Origin: Acidimicrobiia bacterium
GTDB lineage: Bacteria > Actinomycetota > Acidimicrobiia > IMCC26256 > JAMXLJ01
Length of the DNA: 64,000 nucleotides
Direction: 5' to 3'
Assembly (NCBI GenBank): GCA_024281095.1
Contig: JAMXLJ010000166.1
Span: 33,118-97,117 of the forward strand
The notes under the pieces were generated by a model that saw only the letters and a program-made list of their open reading frames with translations, had not been told where the DNA came from and made no database searches. Both the position numbers and the translations under genes were made by a program. Below, piece by piece: positions 24,921-34,095 of this stretch. Position 1 is the first letter of the stretch. Every line of letters begins with the position of its first letter.

Positions 24921-26528
24921 CTAACGCGGGTCCTTCGGAAGCTTCCGACGGCTGAGACCGAACGGTTCGTACGGATCGTGTTCCGTCCCGATGCCGAACC
25001 GCTCGTACGGGTTCTCGGCCGCTCCGCCGGGCGGTGACGGGTGGGCTTGTGGAGTTCGCGTTCCGAACCTCGCGTATGGGTTCGAGAGATCGTATGTCTC
25101 GGTGTGGTCGGCCCTTGCCCCGTGTGACTCTGGGAGGCGTTCGCCTTCCGAGGACCATTGCTGCTTCCACTTCGGGACGAACTCGGGAAGGCACAGCAGC
25201 ACGAGCACGAGCGGCATGCATTGTGTTCGTTGACGGGCGAGAATGCCGAAGTTCGCGAACGCCGAGAACGCGTAGACGAACGTCGCGGTGAAGCCGAGGC
25301 AGTAGGCGACGTACGGGCTCGCGCGTGCGGAGCGGAAGATCGATTTGAGGCTGCGCCGCCATCTGTATGCCAGGTAGATGAGCAGACAACTCTCTGCAGT
25401 GTTGGCGAGCTCTTGACCGCTTCGAGCTTCCCATGGCAGCGGGCGGAACAGGACGGTGACGGCGGCCCAGGGAACGACGACCGGGTTGTTGATCTTGACG
25501 GGTGTGAACCGCGACCCCGCGTCCTTGGCGGTTTGGTGCGTCGTCTTCGCGAGCTTTTGATTTACCGAGTTCTGGTCGAGATTGCTCGTGCCGAGGAATT
25601 GATTCGCCTGCGAGACGATGATGGTCCCGATCAAGAACAGCGCGGCGAAGGTAGCGATCCGGATCAGCGGGGTCGCCGGCGTCGAGACGCGGGGCTTTCC
25701 GAGAACGGCCGCGAGCACGAGCCCACCGAAGAGAACGAGTGAGACATGCGGCCGAAGCATCGTCACAGCAAGGAGTCCTGCCCCCAGCAGCACGACACCT
25801 CGCGATACTGCACGAGTGAGGAGCAGCGACACCCCGTAGGACACCAGGCCCACGCCCATCAGCGCCCAGCCTTCCTTGCCGAGCGCGGAAGGCCAATACA
25901 GGAGCGACGGCAGGAAGAGCACCAAGATCCCGTAGCGGCGCCCGTAACCCTCGGGAACCGCGCGCCGGAACGCGCGCCAGAGCATCAGCAGTCCGAGGAA
26001 CGAAAGGAACGTGAGAAATACGTAGGCGCCCGACGCCGATGTCCCCGTGAACGCGTAGAGGAAGCCGGTGAGGGCTTTGATGAAGCCCGTCCCGACCAGC
26101 TTCCCGGTGTCGGGGCTGAAGTCGAGGCGCCGGTAGAACGGTGCAAGCTGCCGGCCGGCTTTGTCGTAGGCGGCGGCGTCGCTCACGCCTCCGTACAAGC
26201 TGGCCGCCACGACCTGACGGACCAGGGTGCCGAGCATCTTGGCCGTGAAGGCCGCGATCACGAACCCGTAGACGCCAGGGTCCCGCTCGGCTTTCGCGAT
26301 GCGCCGTGCGACCGGGCGAATGCACAGTGCCCAGACCGGTACCTGCGCTATCGCTCCGAAGAGGAACCACGATCCACGGAAGATCGCGACGATCACCACG
26401 CCGATATAGGTGGCCAGACCGACACGTACGATGATCTGGCACCACATCGGGGCGTCCCGGACCGTTGCGCGTTCTGCGGCTACGGCGCTCCAGCCGTGCG
26501 CCGCAGCCGGCTCGGCAGTCCAGGTCAC
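24921..26528 (-). CDS. Wzy-like polysaccharide polymerase with [ND]PYxxFG tail repeats
   Basis: This is a polytopic membrane protein of about 535 residues with some ten hydrophobic segments. LFLPSLLYWPSALGKEGW is the loop typical of O-antigen and exopolysaccharide polymerase-like proteins. The cytoplasmic C-terminus holds three copies of a short motif: NPYARFG, NPYERFG and DPYEPFG. The GTG at 26528 is chosen; an ATG at 26447 (MWCQIIV) is also possible, and the frame extends further up into the upstream gene. It follows the GT-C gene at 26651 on the same strand. It probably polymerises repeat units outside the membrane. Confidence 0.7.
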   Translation of the reverse strand: MTWTAEPAAAHGWSAVAAERATVRDAPMWCQIIVRVGLATYIGVVIVAIFRGSWFLFGAIAQVPVWALCIRPVARRIAKAERDPGVYGFVIAAFTAKMLGTLVRQVVAASLYGGVSDAAAYDKAGRQLAPFYRRLDFSPDTGKLVGTGFIKALTGFLYAFTGTSASGAYVFLTFLSFLGLLMLWRAFRRAVPEGYGRRYGILVLFLPSLLYWPSALGKEGWALMGVGLVSYGVSLLLTRAVSRGVVLLGAGLLAVTMLRPHVSLVLFGGLVLAAVLGKPRVSTPATPLIRIATFAALFLIGTIIVSQANQFLGTSNLDQNSVNQKLAKTTHQTAKDAGSRFTPVKINNPVVVPWAAVTVLFRPLPWEARSGQELANTAESCLLIYLAYRWRRSLKSIFRSARASPYVAYCLGFTATFVYAFSAFANFGILARQRTQCMPLVLVLLCLPEFVPKWKQQWSSEGERLPESHGARADHTETYDLSNPYARFGTRTPQAHPSPPGGAAENPYERFGIGTEHDPYEPFGLSRRKLPKDPR

Positions 26529-26650
26529 GACGTACTCACGCACTCGAGGTCGGAGGGCATTGTCGACGAATGGTGGCGCGCCGGGATCCCCCGCGCAACA
26601 AGGTGGACGCGATCCGGACCAGCGCGCAGCGGTACCGAGGCCCGCAGGGC

Positions 26651-28645
26651 CTAGCCGAACGTGATCGCAACCGAGTCGCCGACGAGGACGGGCAGCGCTC
26701 CGTTGATGGGAGGACCGAATCGGAACCACTGCGTGTCCGGCATCACCATCTGCAGGTTGCCGTCGCGGAGCCGGTAGTAGTAGCGGCGCTCGGCGCGGTC
26801 CTCCGCGGCGACGGAGGTGGAGTCGGCCGTCCCGATCCCGATCGCGAGCTCGCCGCTCGCCGGGATCGTGGAGGGTACGACGTCGCCGGAAGAAGGGCCG
26901 AAATACTCCACCATGCCGTTCCCGTGAATCGACCAGTCGAGGTCGTAGGCGCGACCCTTCGAGGATGAGGCGTCGAGCATCACCCGCGTGGTGTGGTCTC
27001 CTGAACGTATGTAGGCGAATACGTAGCGATGGTGCGAGGTGTTCACGAGGTGCGTGTGCAGCACGAGTCGCGCGCTCGACAAGAAGGAAAGGGGTTTGAC
27101 AAACGGGCGTGGTCGACTTGCCCCGGGCGCATATTCGAATGTGAGTCTGAACGCCTCGCGTCTGCCTTCCCGGCTCAGGAGCTCGGGCGTCCTGGGCCCG
27201 GCGTCGATGGCGTACAGCACCTGGTTCGTGAGCCTTGGATCGTTCGCGAGATAGGGGAACGGGCCGATGACGAACTGGGCCGGCAGCATGACAATCGCGC
27301 GATGCGTTCCCGCCGCCCGGACTGCGTCACGAACCTGATGCACGACGCGACGCTGATCCGGGATCGCGTCGATCTTGGGTCTCACTTTCGACGGCAGGAA
27401 CGGCACCGTCACCGCGACGACGCCGATTGCCGCGGCGATACGCCATGCACGTCGCTGTTCCCAGAGCCCGGCCACGGCATGCGCGGCGAGGATGGCGAGC
27501 GGCACGACGACCGGCAGGTAATAGTGCGGCCCAATGCCCGTGAACGCGCCCTGTGGCGTCAACGCGCTCGCCCACCATGCGAGGTAGCCGATCGGGAAGA
27601 CGCACGTCATCCCGAGGAGCAGTGCGAGCGTGCGTCGGTCCCGCGATCGCATGCGGAGCGCACCGAGCACCGCGAGCGCCAAGGCGACGTACGTCCCCAG
27701 CAGCCACGTCGGCAGGCCCCAGAGGTTCTGGAGCATCGAGGTCACCGCCTTGCCCACGGTGAAGTGCACGGCAGGCAACCCGCGGGCCAGCGAGCGGGCG
27801 CCCCAACCGAACTGACTCCGTCCGCCACTCTGGACATCGGTGGGGAATCGCACTGGGGAGCCGCCGGTGAGGACGTTGTAGATGGCGGTCCCGATGACGA
27901 GCGGCGCGGCACCGAGCGCGGCGGCACCGACGACGGGCGCGATGCGGCGACACTCGCGTCGTTGCCGCAGCAGCACGAAGATCGCGATGGGAGCAACTGC
28001 GAGCAGGGCATCGTACGGCCTGGTTGCGAGCGTCAAACCCCATACGGCGCCACCTGCGAACAGGAGCGCTCGTGATCCGATTCGGCTGCCGCGCAGCAAA
28101 AGGAACGCGAAGAGGCAATCGAGCGCTGTGCCGAACACATAGTTGAGATATGTGCCCGAGAGCAACAGGACGAAAGGCGAGAGCGTGACGAAGGCTGCAG
28201 CAATGAGCGCGGATCGCCGCGATTCCAGGATCTCTTCAGCCAGGAGATACGCGCTGATCGTCAGCAGGGCGGCCGCGACACCGAGAGCGGGGAGCATTGA
28301 GCCCGACACCAACTTGCTGGCCGCCAGCACTGCGGGCCAGCCCGGCGTGAAGGCCATCACGAGATGGCCGTCATGCGGCCCCGACAGCCATGGCCGGAAG
28401 AACGTGGCCTGTGTGGCGGGCACGGTTACCTCGCCGTCGAGCAGCATCTGCGCCTGGTAGCGGTAGACGGGCTCATCTGCATCGCCCGAGTAGTACGGGA
28501 AGAGGATCCGCTGGACGCCGAACGACCCAAGCACCGCCAAGACCACGAGAACAGCGATGACGAGAAGGCCTGCGGCACTGGTGCGATCGCGGGCGACGTG
28601 CTCGCCGACGAGCACGTCGTGGCCCCGCTGGTCCGTCACGCTCAT
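26651..28645 (-). CDS. GT-C membrane glycosyltransferase (GT39/GT83-like)
   Basis: This is a polytopic protein of 664 residues. The first extracytoplasmic loop has PYYSGDADEPVYRYQAQ, with the acidic DADE catalytic-type residues of polyprenyl-P-sugar-dependent GT-C enzymes. There are about ten membrane helices in the first 430 residues. A C-terminal extracytoplasmic domain of some 200 residues follows, ending in a beta-rich stretch. It is the first gene of the leftward pair with the Wzy-like gene. The likely role is adding sugar or side branches to an exported glycan; acceptor unknown. Confidence 0.8.
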   Translation of the reverse strand: MSVTDQRGHDVLVGEHVARDRTSAAGLLVIAVLVVLAVLGSFGVQRILFPYYSGDADEPVYRYQAQMLLDGEVTVPATQATFFRPWLSGPHDGHLVMAFTPGWPAVLAASKLVSGSMLPALGVAAALLTISAYLLAEEILESRRSALIAAAFVTLSPFVLLLSGTYLNYVFGTALDCLFAFLLLRGSRIGSRALLFAGGAVWGLTLATRPYDALLAVAPIAIFVLLRQRRECRRIAPVVGAAALGAAPLVIGTAIYNVLTGGSPVRFPTDVQSGGRSQFGWGARSLARGLPAVHFTVGKAVTSMLQNLWGLPTWLLGTYVALALAVLGALRMRSRDRRTLALLLGMTCVFPIGYLAWWASALTPQGAFTGIGPHYYLPVVVPLAILAAHAVAGLWEQRRAWRIAAAIGVVAVTVPFLPSKVRPKIDAIPDQRRVVHQVRDAVRAAGTHRAIVMLPAQFVIGPFPYLANDPRLTNQVLYAIDAGPRTPELLSREGRREAFRLTFEYAPGASRPRPFVKPLSFLSSARLVLHTHLVNTSHHRYVFAYIRSGDHTTRVMLDASSSKGRAYDLDWSIHGNGMVEYFGPSSGDVVPSTIPASGELAIGIGTADSTSVAAEDRAERRYYYRLRDGNLQMVMPDTQWFRFGPPINGALPVLVGDSVAITFG

Positions 28646-28901
28646 CGCCCGTTGCTAGACGGTGCGGCGACGAAGATCAAGGTGAATCGCGCACGTGCGC
28701 GTCCAGCGAACGGTTGAGGGCTGTTCAAGTGTGCCTGTCCGGTCTCGGCCTGCGCGTATCTGAGCACGTCGTTGCCGCCTCGATGGCCCGCCGGGGCCTC
28801 CAGGCCCGAAAGAGGAGGATTGCTCCTGGGACGACGTGAGGCGACGATGTCATCCATCGAGGCGCGCGTTGGCCCACCTGACTGAGCGCGGAAGGAAGGT
28901 C

Positions 28902-29413
28902 GTGGCAGGGGAGCAGGTGCGGGTGGCGCTGCGTGCGGCGCACCTGCCCGTCGCGACAGATCGTCAGGCCGGCTGCTCTCCTCGCGTGGTCGTGTCCGTC
29001 GCGACGGGCGTCGTCGCGGCGTTGCTCTTCTGGATCGTCGTACCGAGACGCACTCGCGTCAGCACTGAAGCGTCGCGGCGTCGACGTCCGCCTCGATCCC
29101 GTCACGTTCCGAGCGCCGCACGCGAGCTATGACGGCCGACAGATCGGGGCCGCCGTCAGGGTGGCGTCCGGATCGGCGATCGACGACCTCCTCGCGAACC
29201 AGCACGCGCGTCTGCTCGCCTACGCCGGGGGCGTGTCGTGGGAGGAACGAGTCGCGATCGTGTTGCAACTCGCCAAACATCGCGGCCGCTCATCGCTCCG
29301 GCCGCATCGCCAACACCGACGCGTTCTTCCAGACGGTCGCTCTGGAGAAAGCGCTCGGCTCCGACATCGGACTGCTGTCGATTCCACTTCCGAACCCCAA
29401 CGGTCGTCGCTGA
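28902..29413 (+). pseudogene. Possible decayed gene with two frameshifts, family unknown
   Basis: Three plausible coding pieces lie in successive frames. From the GTG at 28902 there is a short N-terminus with a hydrophobic helix (VVVSVATGVVAALLFWIV). After a frame change near 29040 comes YRDALASALKRRGVDVRL through WEERVAIVLQLAKH. After a second change near 29283 comes RIANTDAFFQTVALEKALG to a stop at 29413. Joined, they would give a protein of about 170 residues with one N-terminal membrane segment. The family is not recognised. Sequencing errors are an alternative to real decay. The flanks, 28646-28901 and 29414-29624, hold no gene I can support. Confidence 0.35.
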
Positions 29414-29624
29414 GATTGCAAGGTGGATCAGCGGCATGCCGGTGATGGTTGCTGCCCCCGTTGCAGGTTACGCGTGCTGAGCGTCGCAAGCTGGAGTGGC
29501 TGGCCCGCTCGCACACCTTGCTGCATCGTGTGGTGGTGCAGGCGTGGGGGATCTGTTGTCGGCGCCGCCGATCAGCAGTTCTTCGTGCGGAGTTCCGCAA
29601 AATGCCTCCGGTTACGATGAGTCG

Positions 29625-31361
29625 GTGAGGCTCCGCGACGACACGGCCGCTCAGGACGCGAGCGCGCTCGGACGTGCGTTGAGGGTCGTGGGGGCGGTCG
29701 CCGTCGTCGCCGGCGTCGCGGTCGCGCTCATCCCCTTCTCGGCCACGTACCGCCAATCGGTGAGATTGTCGGCGCCCGACGGTCACGCGATCGTGAGCGC
29801 GCGGTCGTACGCCTGCGCGGTTCCGTTGGCGGCTTGGAGACAGAAGAGCTCGGACGGCGGCCTTCTGCGGGGATTCTTTCGCGGTCTGAGCCGCCAGTCC
29901 GGTGGAGCCACGACGCGGCCGACCGCGCCGCGAGCGACCCCGGGCGCCACGGCGAGTGCCGACATCGCGCGCCTCAACCGGATCTTCGCGTCCGCCGAAC
30001 GTCACGCCGCGTGCCAGCCGGCCGCCGCGCACCGCCTCCTGGCCGCGCTCGTCCTCGGACTCGTCGGCGCGGCCTTGCTCGCGTGGTGGTGGCTACGCCT
30101 TCCACCGAAGTACGAGCCCGGTGACCCCCCCGACGCCGCGGGGCCCCGCTTCCGCTATCAGCCTGCCCTCGACGGCCTTCGGGCGATCTCGATCCTCCTC
30201 GTTCTGACGCGCCATGCCGGCCTGCGTGGGCTCTTCGTCAGCGGCGACCACGGCGTCGACATCTTCTTCGTCCTCAGTGGCTTCCTCATCACGACGCTGC
30301 TCCTGGAAGAGCACCGGTCCTCGGGGCATATCGGCCTCGGCCGCTTCTACGTGCGTCGAGTGCTGCGCCTGTACCCCGTCGTGCTCGTATTGCTTGCGGT
30401 CGGCGCGCTCGTCCTGATCGTCGATCCGTCGTTCCCGACGGCCCCGCATTGGAGCGGTCTGGCGGCGACGAGCTTCTACTACGCCAACTGGTTTCACAAC
30501 GTCAACCCTTTGGCCCAGGGGTTCCTCGCGCCGACGTGGTCGCTGGCGATCGAGGAGCAGTTCTACCTCGTGTGGCCGCCGATCGTGGTGCTGCTGCTGG
30601 CGCGCGGTCGTGGTCGATGGGGGCTGGCCGTCGTTGCGGGCACCGGCGCCGCGCTGGCCGCGATCTACCGTGCCGCGATCTGGCAACCGGCCCTCGGAAA
30701 GGCGGCGAGAGGCCTCGCCGGTGTCGTGCACAGTCACGTGCGTTTCGACGCGTACAACTCCTGGTATTTCAACTCGTTCGCCCGTGCCGACACCATTCTC
30801 GTCGGGTGTCTGCTCGCGGCAGCGCTCACGCCGGCCGTGATCGTCGCATTCAGGGCGCGACCTGCACTCGTGTCACGCGTGGCGTGGATCGCCGCGGTCG
30901 TTGCCGTCTACATCTGCCTGCGCGAGACGATCCTCGGGTCGCGCCTGGAGGACGCTCCGGGTGCCCGTTATGGCAACGCCGATTTCGTGCCGATCTGGGG
31001 GCTGGTCGCCTTCGAGGTGAGCATCGCGCTGGTGATCCTCGGCCTCGTGGTGCTGCCGCGGAGTCGTATGGCATCCGGTCTGTCGAACCGCGCGTTCGTC
31101 TGGACGGGCAAGCGGTCATACGGCTTGTACGTCCTGCACGCGCCGATCTACGACGCGTTCGACCACTTCAAGGTCGTGCACGGCTATTACCTGCCGATGG
31201 TCGTCAAGATCGGCGCGAGCTTCGTGGCGGCGGCGATGTCTTATCGCTTCGTCGAGGCGCCGGCCCTCCGGCTGAAAGACCGCTACGCGGGGCGGCTCGC
31301 GTCGCGGCGTGAGACGTCGGTCGCGGCATCGGCGGGCGCGTTGTCGAATGCCGGCGACTGA
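29625..31361 (+). CDS. Acyltransferase 3 (OafA/YrhL-type) with extra N-terminal periplasmic domain
   Basis: This is a membrane O-acyltransferase of 578 residues. The core begins FRYQPALDGLRAISILLVLTRHAG, where the His is the family catalytic residue. GVDIFFVLSGFLITTLL, FYVRRVLRLYP and TWSLAIEEQFYLVWP follow, all hallmarks of the family, with about ten membrane helices. Unusually, about 165 residues precede the core: a membrane helix (residues 15-40), a loop of about 90 residues and a second helix. The GTG at 29625 is the first start in the homologous stretch. It probably acetylates the exported polysaccharide. Confidence 0.88.
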   Translation: MRLRDDTAAQDASALGRALRVVGAVAVVAGVAVALIPFSATYRQSVRLSAPDGHAIVSARSYACAVPLAAWRQKSSDGGLLRGFFRGLSRQSGGATTRPTAPRATPGATASADIARLNRIFASAERHAACQPAAAHRLLAALVLGLVGAALLAWWWLRLPPKYEPGDPPDAAGPRFRYQPALDGLRAISILLVLTRHAGLRGLFVSGDHGVDIFFVLSGFLITTLLLEEHRSSGHIGLGRFYVRRVLRLYPVVLVLLAVGALVLIVDPSFPTAPHWSGLAATSFYYANWFHNVNPLAQGFLAPTWSLAIEEQFYLVWPPIVVLLLARGRGRWGLAVVAGTGAALAAIYRAAIWQPALGKAARGLAGVVHSHVRFDAYNSWYFNSFARADTILVGCLLAAALTPAVIVAFRARPALVSRVAWIAAVVAVYICLRETILGSRLEDAPGARYGNADFVPIWGLVAFEVSIALVILGLVVLPRSRMASGLSNRAFVWTGKRSYGLYVLHAPIYDAFDHFKVVHGYYLPMVVKIGASFVAAAMSYRFVEAPALRLKDRYAGRLASRRETSVAASAGALSNAGD

Positions 31362-31403
31362 CGGCCTCGCTTCAGACGATGCCGTACCACCGACGGAATG
31401 TCG

Positions 31404-31420
31404 GCCGGGTCGTGCCCGGC
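31404..31420 (+). terminator. Small GC hairpin after acyltransferase gene
   Basis: GCCGGG and CCCGGC form a 6-bp stem with a 5-nt loop, 43 nt after the acyltransferase stop. It could end that transcript. There is no T tract, so this is weak. Confidence 0.3.
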
Positions 31421-31534
31421 TGCACCCCCGGGCGGGAATTGGTCCCTCGCGCCCGAATCCTTGTCCCCTAGTGGGCCTCGACGCATTGGCGGACCATCAG
31501 TGGGGAGAGCTTCACGCTCGGAAGGGGGGACGTC

Positions 31535-31960
31535 GTGAACCGGAACGAGAGGAACCCCGAACGGCGACCACATCGGGTCCTGGTCGAGGCGCCGCCGTAC
31601 CCGTGGCACTCGCTCGTGAAGGAGGCCGAGCGCCTCGGCGCGTGTGACGTCACCCTCTGCGGCGGCCCGTCCTGCACCCACGAGCCGTGCCCGGTCGCGC
31701 ACGGCGAGCCGTGCCCCAAAGCCGACGAAGTCGACGTGATCGTCGCGGGCCTCGGCCTCGATACCGACGAGGGCCGCGAGATCGTCCGCGGCCTGCATTC
31801 GCACTACGCGAACAAATCGATCATCGTGCCGGTGTGGCCCGCGGACCTGGCCCGTCACGCCGATCTCCTCGAAGGATGTCGCGTGGTCGTGTTCCCGTGG
31901 ACCATGAAGAAGTTCACCGCCGCGGTGCACGACGCGCTCGACGACACGGACGGGTCGTGA
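31535..31960 (+). CDS. Cys-rich protein of unknown function
   Basis: This 141-residue protein belongs to no family I recognise. It starts at GTG 31535 after a purine-rich GGAAGGGGGGA site. Residues 36-62 carry five cysteines (CDVTLCGGPSC and CPVAHGEPCP), a likely metal or redox cluster. The surrounding pattern (RVLVEAPPYP, DVIVAGLGLDTDEGREIV, VVVFPWTMKKFTAAV) alternates strands and helices like a receiver or Rossmann-type fold. The gene is one base from the PlsC-type gene, so they are cotranscribed. Confidence 0.7.
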   Translation: MNRNERNPERRPHRVLVEAPPYPWHSLVKEAERLGACDVTLCGGPSCTHEPCPVAHGEPCPKADEVDVIVAGLGLDTDEGREIVRGLHSHYANKSIIVPVWPADLARHADLLEGCRVVVFPWTMKKFTAAVHDALDDTDGS

Positions 31961-31961
31961 G

Positions 31962-32807
31962 ATGGACGCCTTCCGGCGCGACCCGCACTTCGTGCAGCAG
32001 TGGCTCAAGCCGCTGGACGAGGTACTCAGGTACTTCAAGACCGAGGTGCGCGGCGTCGAGCACGTGCCTGCCACCGGGCCGGTGCTCGTCGTCGGCAACC
32101 ACTCCGGTCTCACGTGGATGCCCGATGCCGGCGCATTGTTCGCCGCGCTCGTCCGCCGGCGCGGTGTGGAACAGCCGACGTACTCGCTCGGCTACGACCT
32201 GTTGTTCGCTATCCCTGGCGTGAACCGACTGTTGGGTCGGGGCGGTGTGCTGCCGGCCAGTCCCGCGAACGCGGCGGCGGCCCTCGCCCAGGGCGCGGCG
32301 GTGGTCGTGTATCCCGGCGGTGATTGGGAGGCCTGCCGTCCGTGGACGGAGCGGCACACGGTCGAGTTGCACGGCCACATGGGATTCGCGCGCGTCGCGT
32401 TGCAGGCCCACGCGCCCGTCGTGCCGGTGGTTGCGCACGGGAGCCAGGAATCGCTCCTTGTGGTCACGCGCGGCGACCGCTTCGCTCGTCTCGCACACCT
32501 CGACCGGTTGCTTCGCATCAATGTGTTCCCGATCACGTTGGGACTGCCGTTCGGGCTCAACCCGCCGTTCCTGCCGACACTGCCGCTGCCGACGAAGGTC
32601 ACGGTCGAGGTCCTGCCACCGCTCGATTGGACTCCGTGGTACGGCAAAGAAGCTGACGACGTCGTGGTGCAGCGTTGCTACGACGAGATGCTCGGCGTGT
32701 TGCAGCAGGGCCTCTCGCGGCTTGCGGCCGAGGAAGGCAACTCGCTCGTGGCCCGCTTCCGGCCTCGAGGCCGCGCGCCGGACACCTTCCGGCGAATCGC
32801 GTCCTGA
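31962..32807 (+). CDS. PlsC-type lysophospholipid/glycerol acyltransferase
   Basis: This acyltransferase of 281 residues probably esterifies a lysolipid or glycerolipid with an acyl-CoA or acyl-ACP. The catalytic block is VVGNHSGLTWMPDAG, an NH-containing motif with the acidic residue spaced further than in classical NHx4D enzymes. VVVYPGGDWEACRPW is the second block (PGG instead of PEG), and PVVPVVAHGSQE is the third. The PGGDxE form is typical of the DAGAT-like group. It sits in a short run with a Cys-rich protein upstream and a CBS protein downstream. Confidence 0.85.
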   Translation: MDAFRRDPHFVQQWLKPLDEVLRYFKTEVRGVEHVPATGPVLVVGNHSGLTWMPDAGALFAALVRRRGVEQPTYSLGYDLLFAIPGVNRLLGRGGVLPASPANAAAALAQGAAVVVYPGGDWEACRPWTERHTVELHGHMGFARVALQAHAPVVPVVAHGSQESLLVVTRGDRFARLAHLDRLLRINVFPITLGLPFGLNPPFLPTLPLPTKVTVEVLPPLDWTPWYGKEADDVVVQRCYDEMLGVLQQGLSRLAAEEGNSLVARFRPRGRAPDTFRRIAS

Positions 32808-32919
32808 AGCGGCCTCGGTCCTCCACCGGGAGGACGTTCGGCCCTGTTCGGTGCACGCGACCCCGAGCATTCTGATCCTGTGGATGTCTTCGCATCCGCC
32901 ACGGATGAGAGGGATGGAA

Positions 32920-33836
<917 letters not shown>

Positions 33837-33854
33837 TGAGTCGCGCTTCTGAAC

Positions 33855-33870
33855 GGTGACTGCAGTCACC
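33855..33870. repeat. Perfect 16-bp palindrome
   Basis: GGTGACTGCAGTCACC is identical to its reverse complement. It lies in the 290-nt gap between the PFOR remnant and the secreted lipoprotein gene and could be a dimeric repressor site. No other site of this type was noticed. Confidence 0.5.
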
Positions 33871-34095
33871 GACGGAGAAATGCAGGGCGTCTTCGTCGAG
33901 AAAATGCTTGCAGTGCGTCGCGTCTGGTCGCAGGATGGCCGAGCCGGGGCAGCGTGGGTGGGGCTCGTACGAAGGGTGGGACTCGGGCGAGCGGGCAGCA
34001 GAGTGCAGTGACAACCACATGCTGAACAGCCGTGTGCGGCTGCGCTTCTCTTCTTTCCGCTGACGCGCGGGTTCATGACGATCGAGGGAGGCGTC

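Noticed and set aside
28646..28901. Possible structured RNA around 28790-28850 (GGCCTCCAGGCC and following)
   Set aside because: Only short stems, no match to a riboswitch consensus I know.
31425..31470. DosR/DevR-like box (GGGAATTGGTCCC and GTCCCCTAGTGGGCC) before the Cys-rich gene
   Set aside because: Spacing (13 instead of 14) and orientation do not fit the DosR consensus; judged chance in GC-rich DNA.
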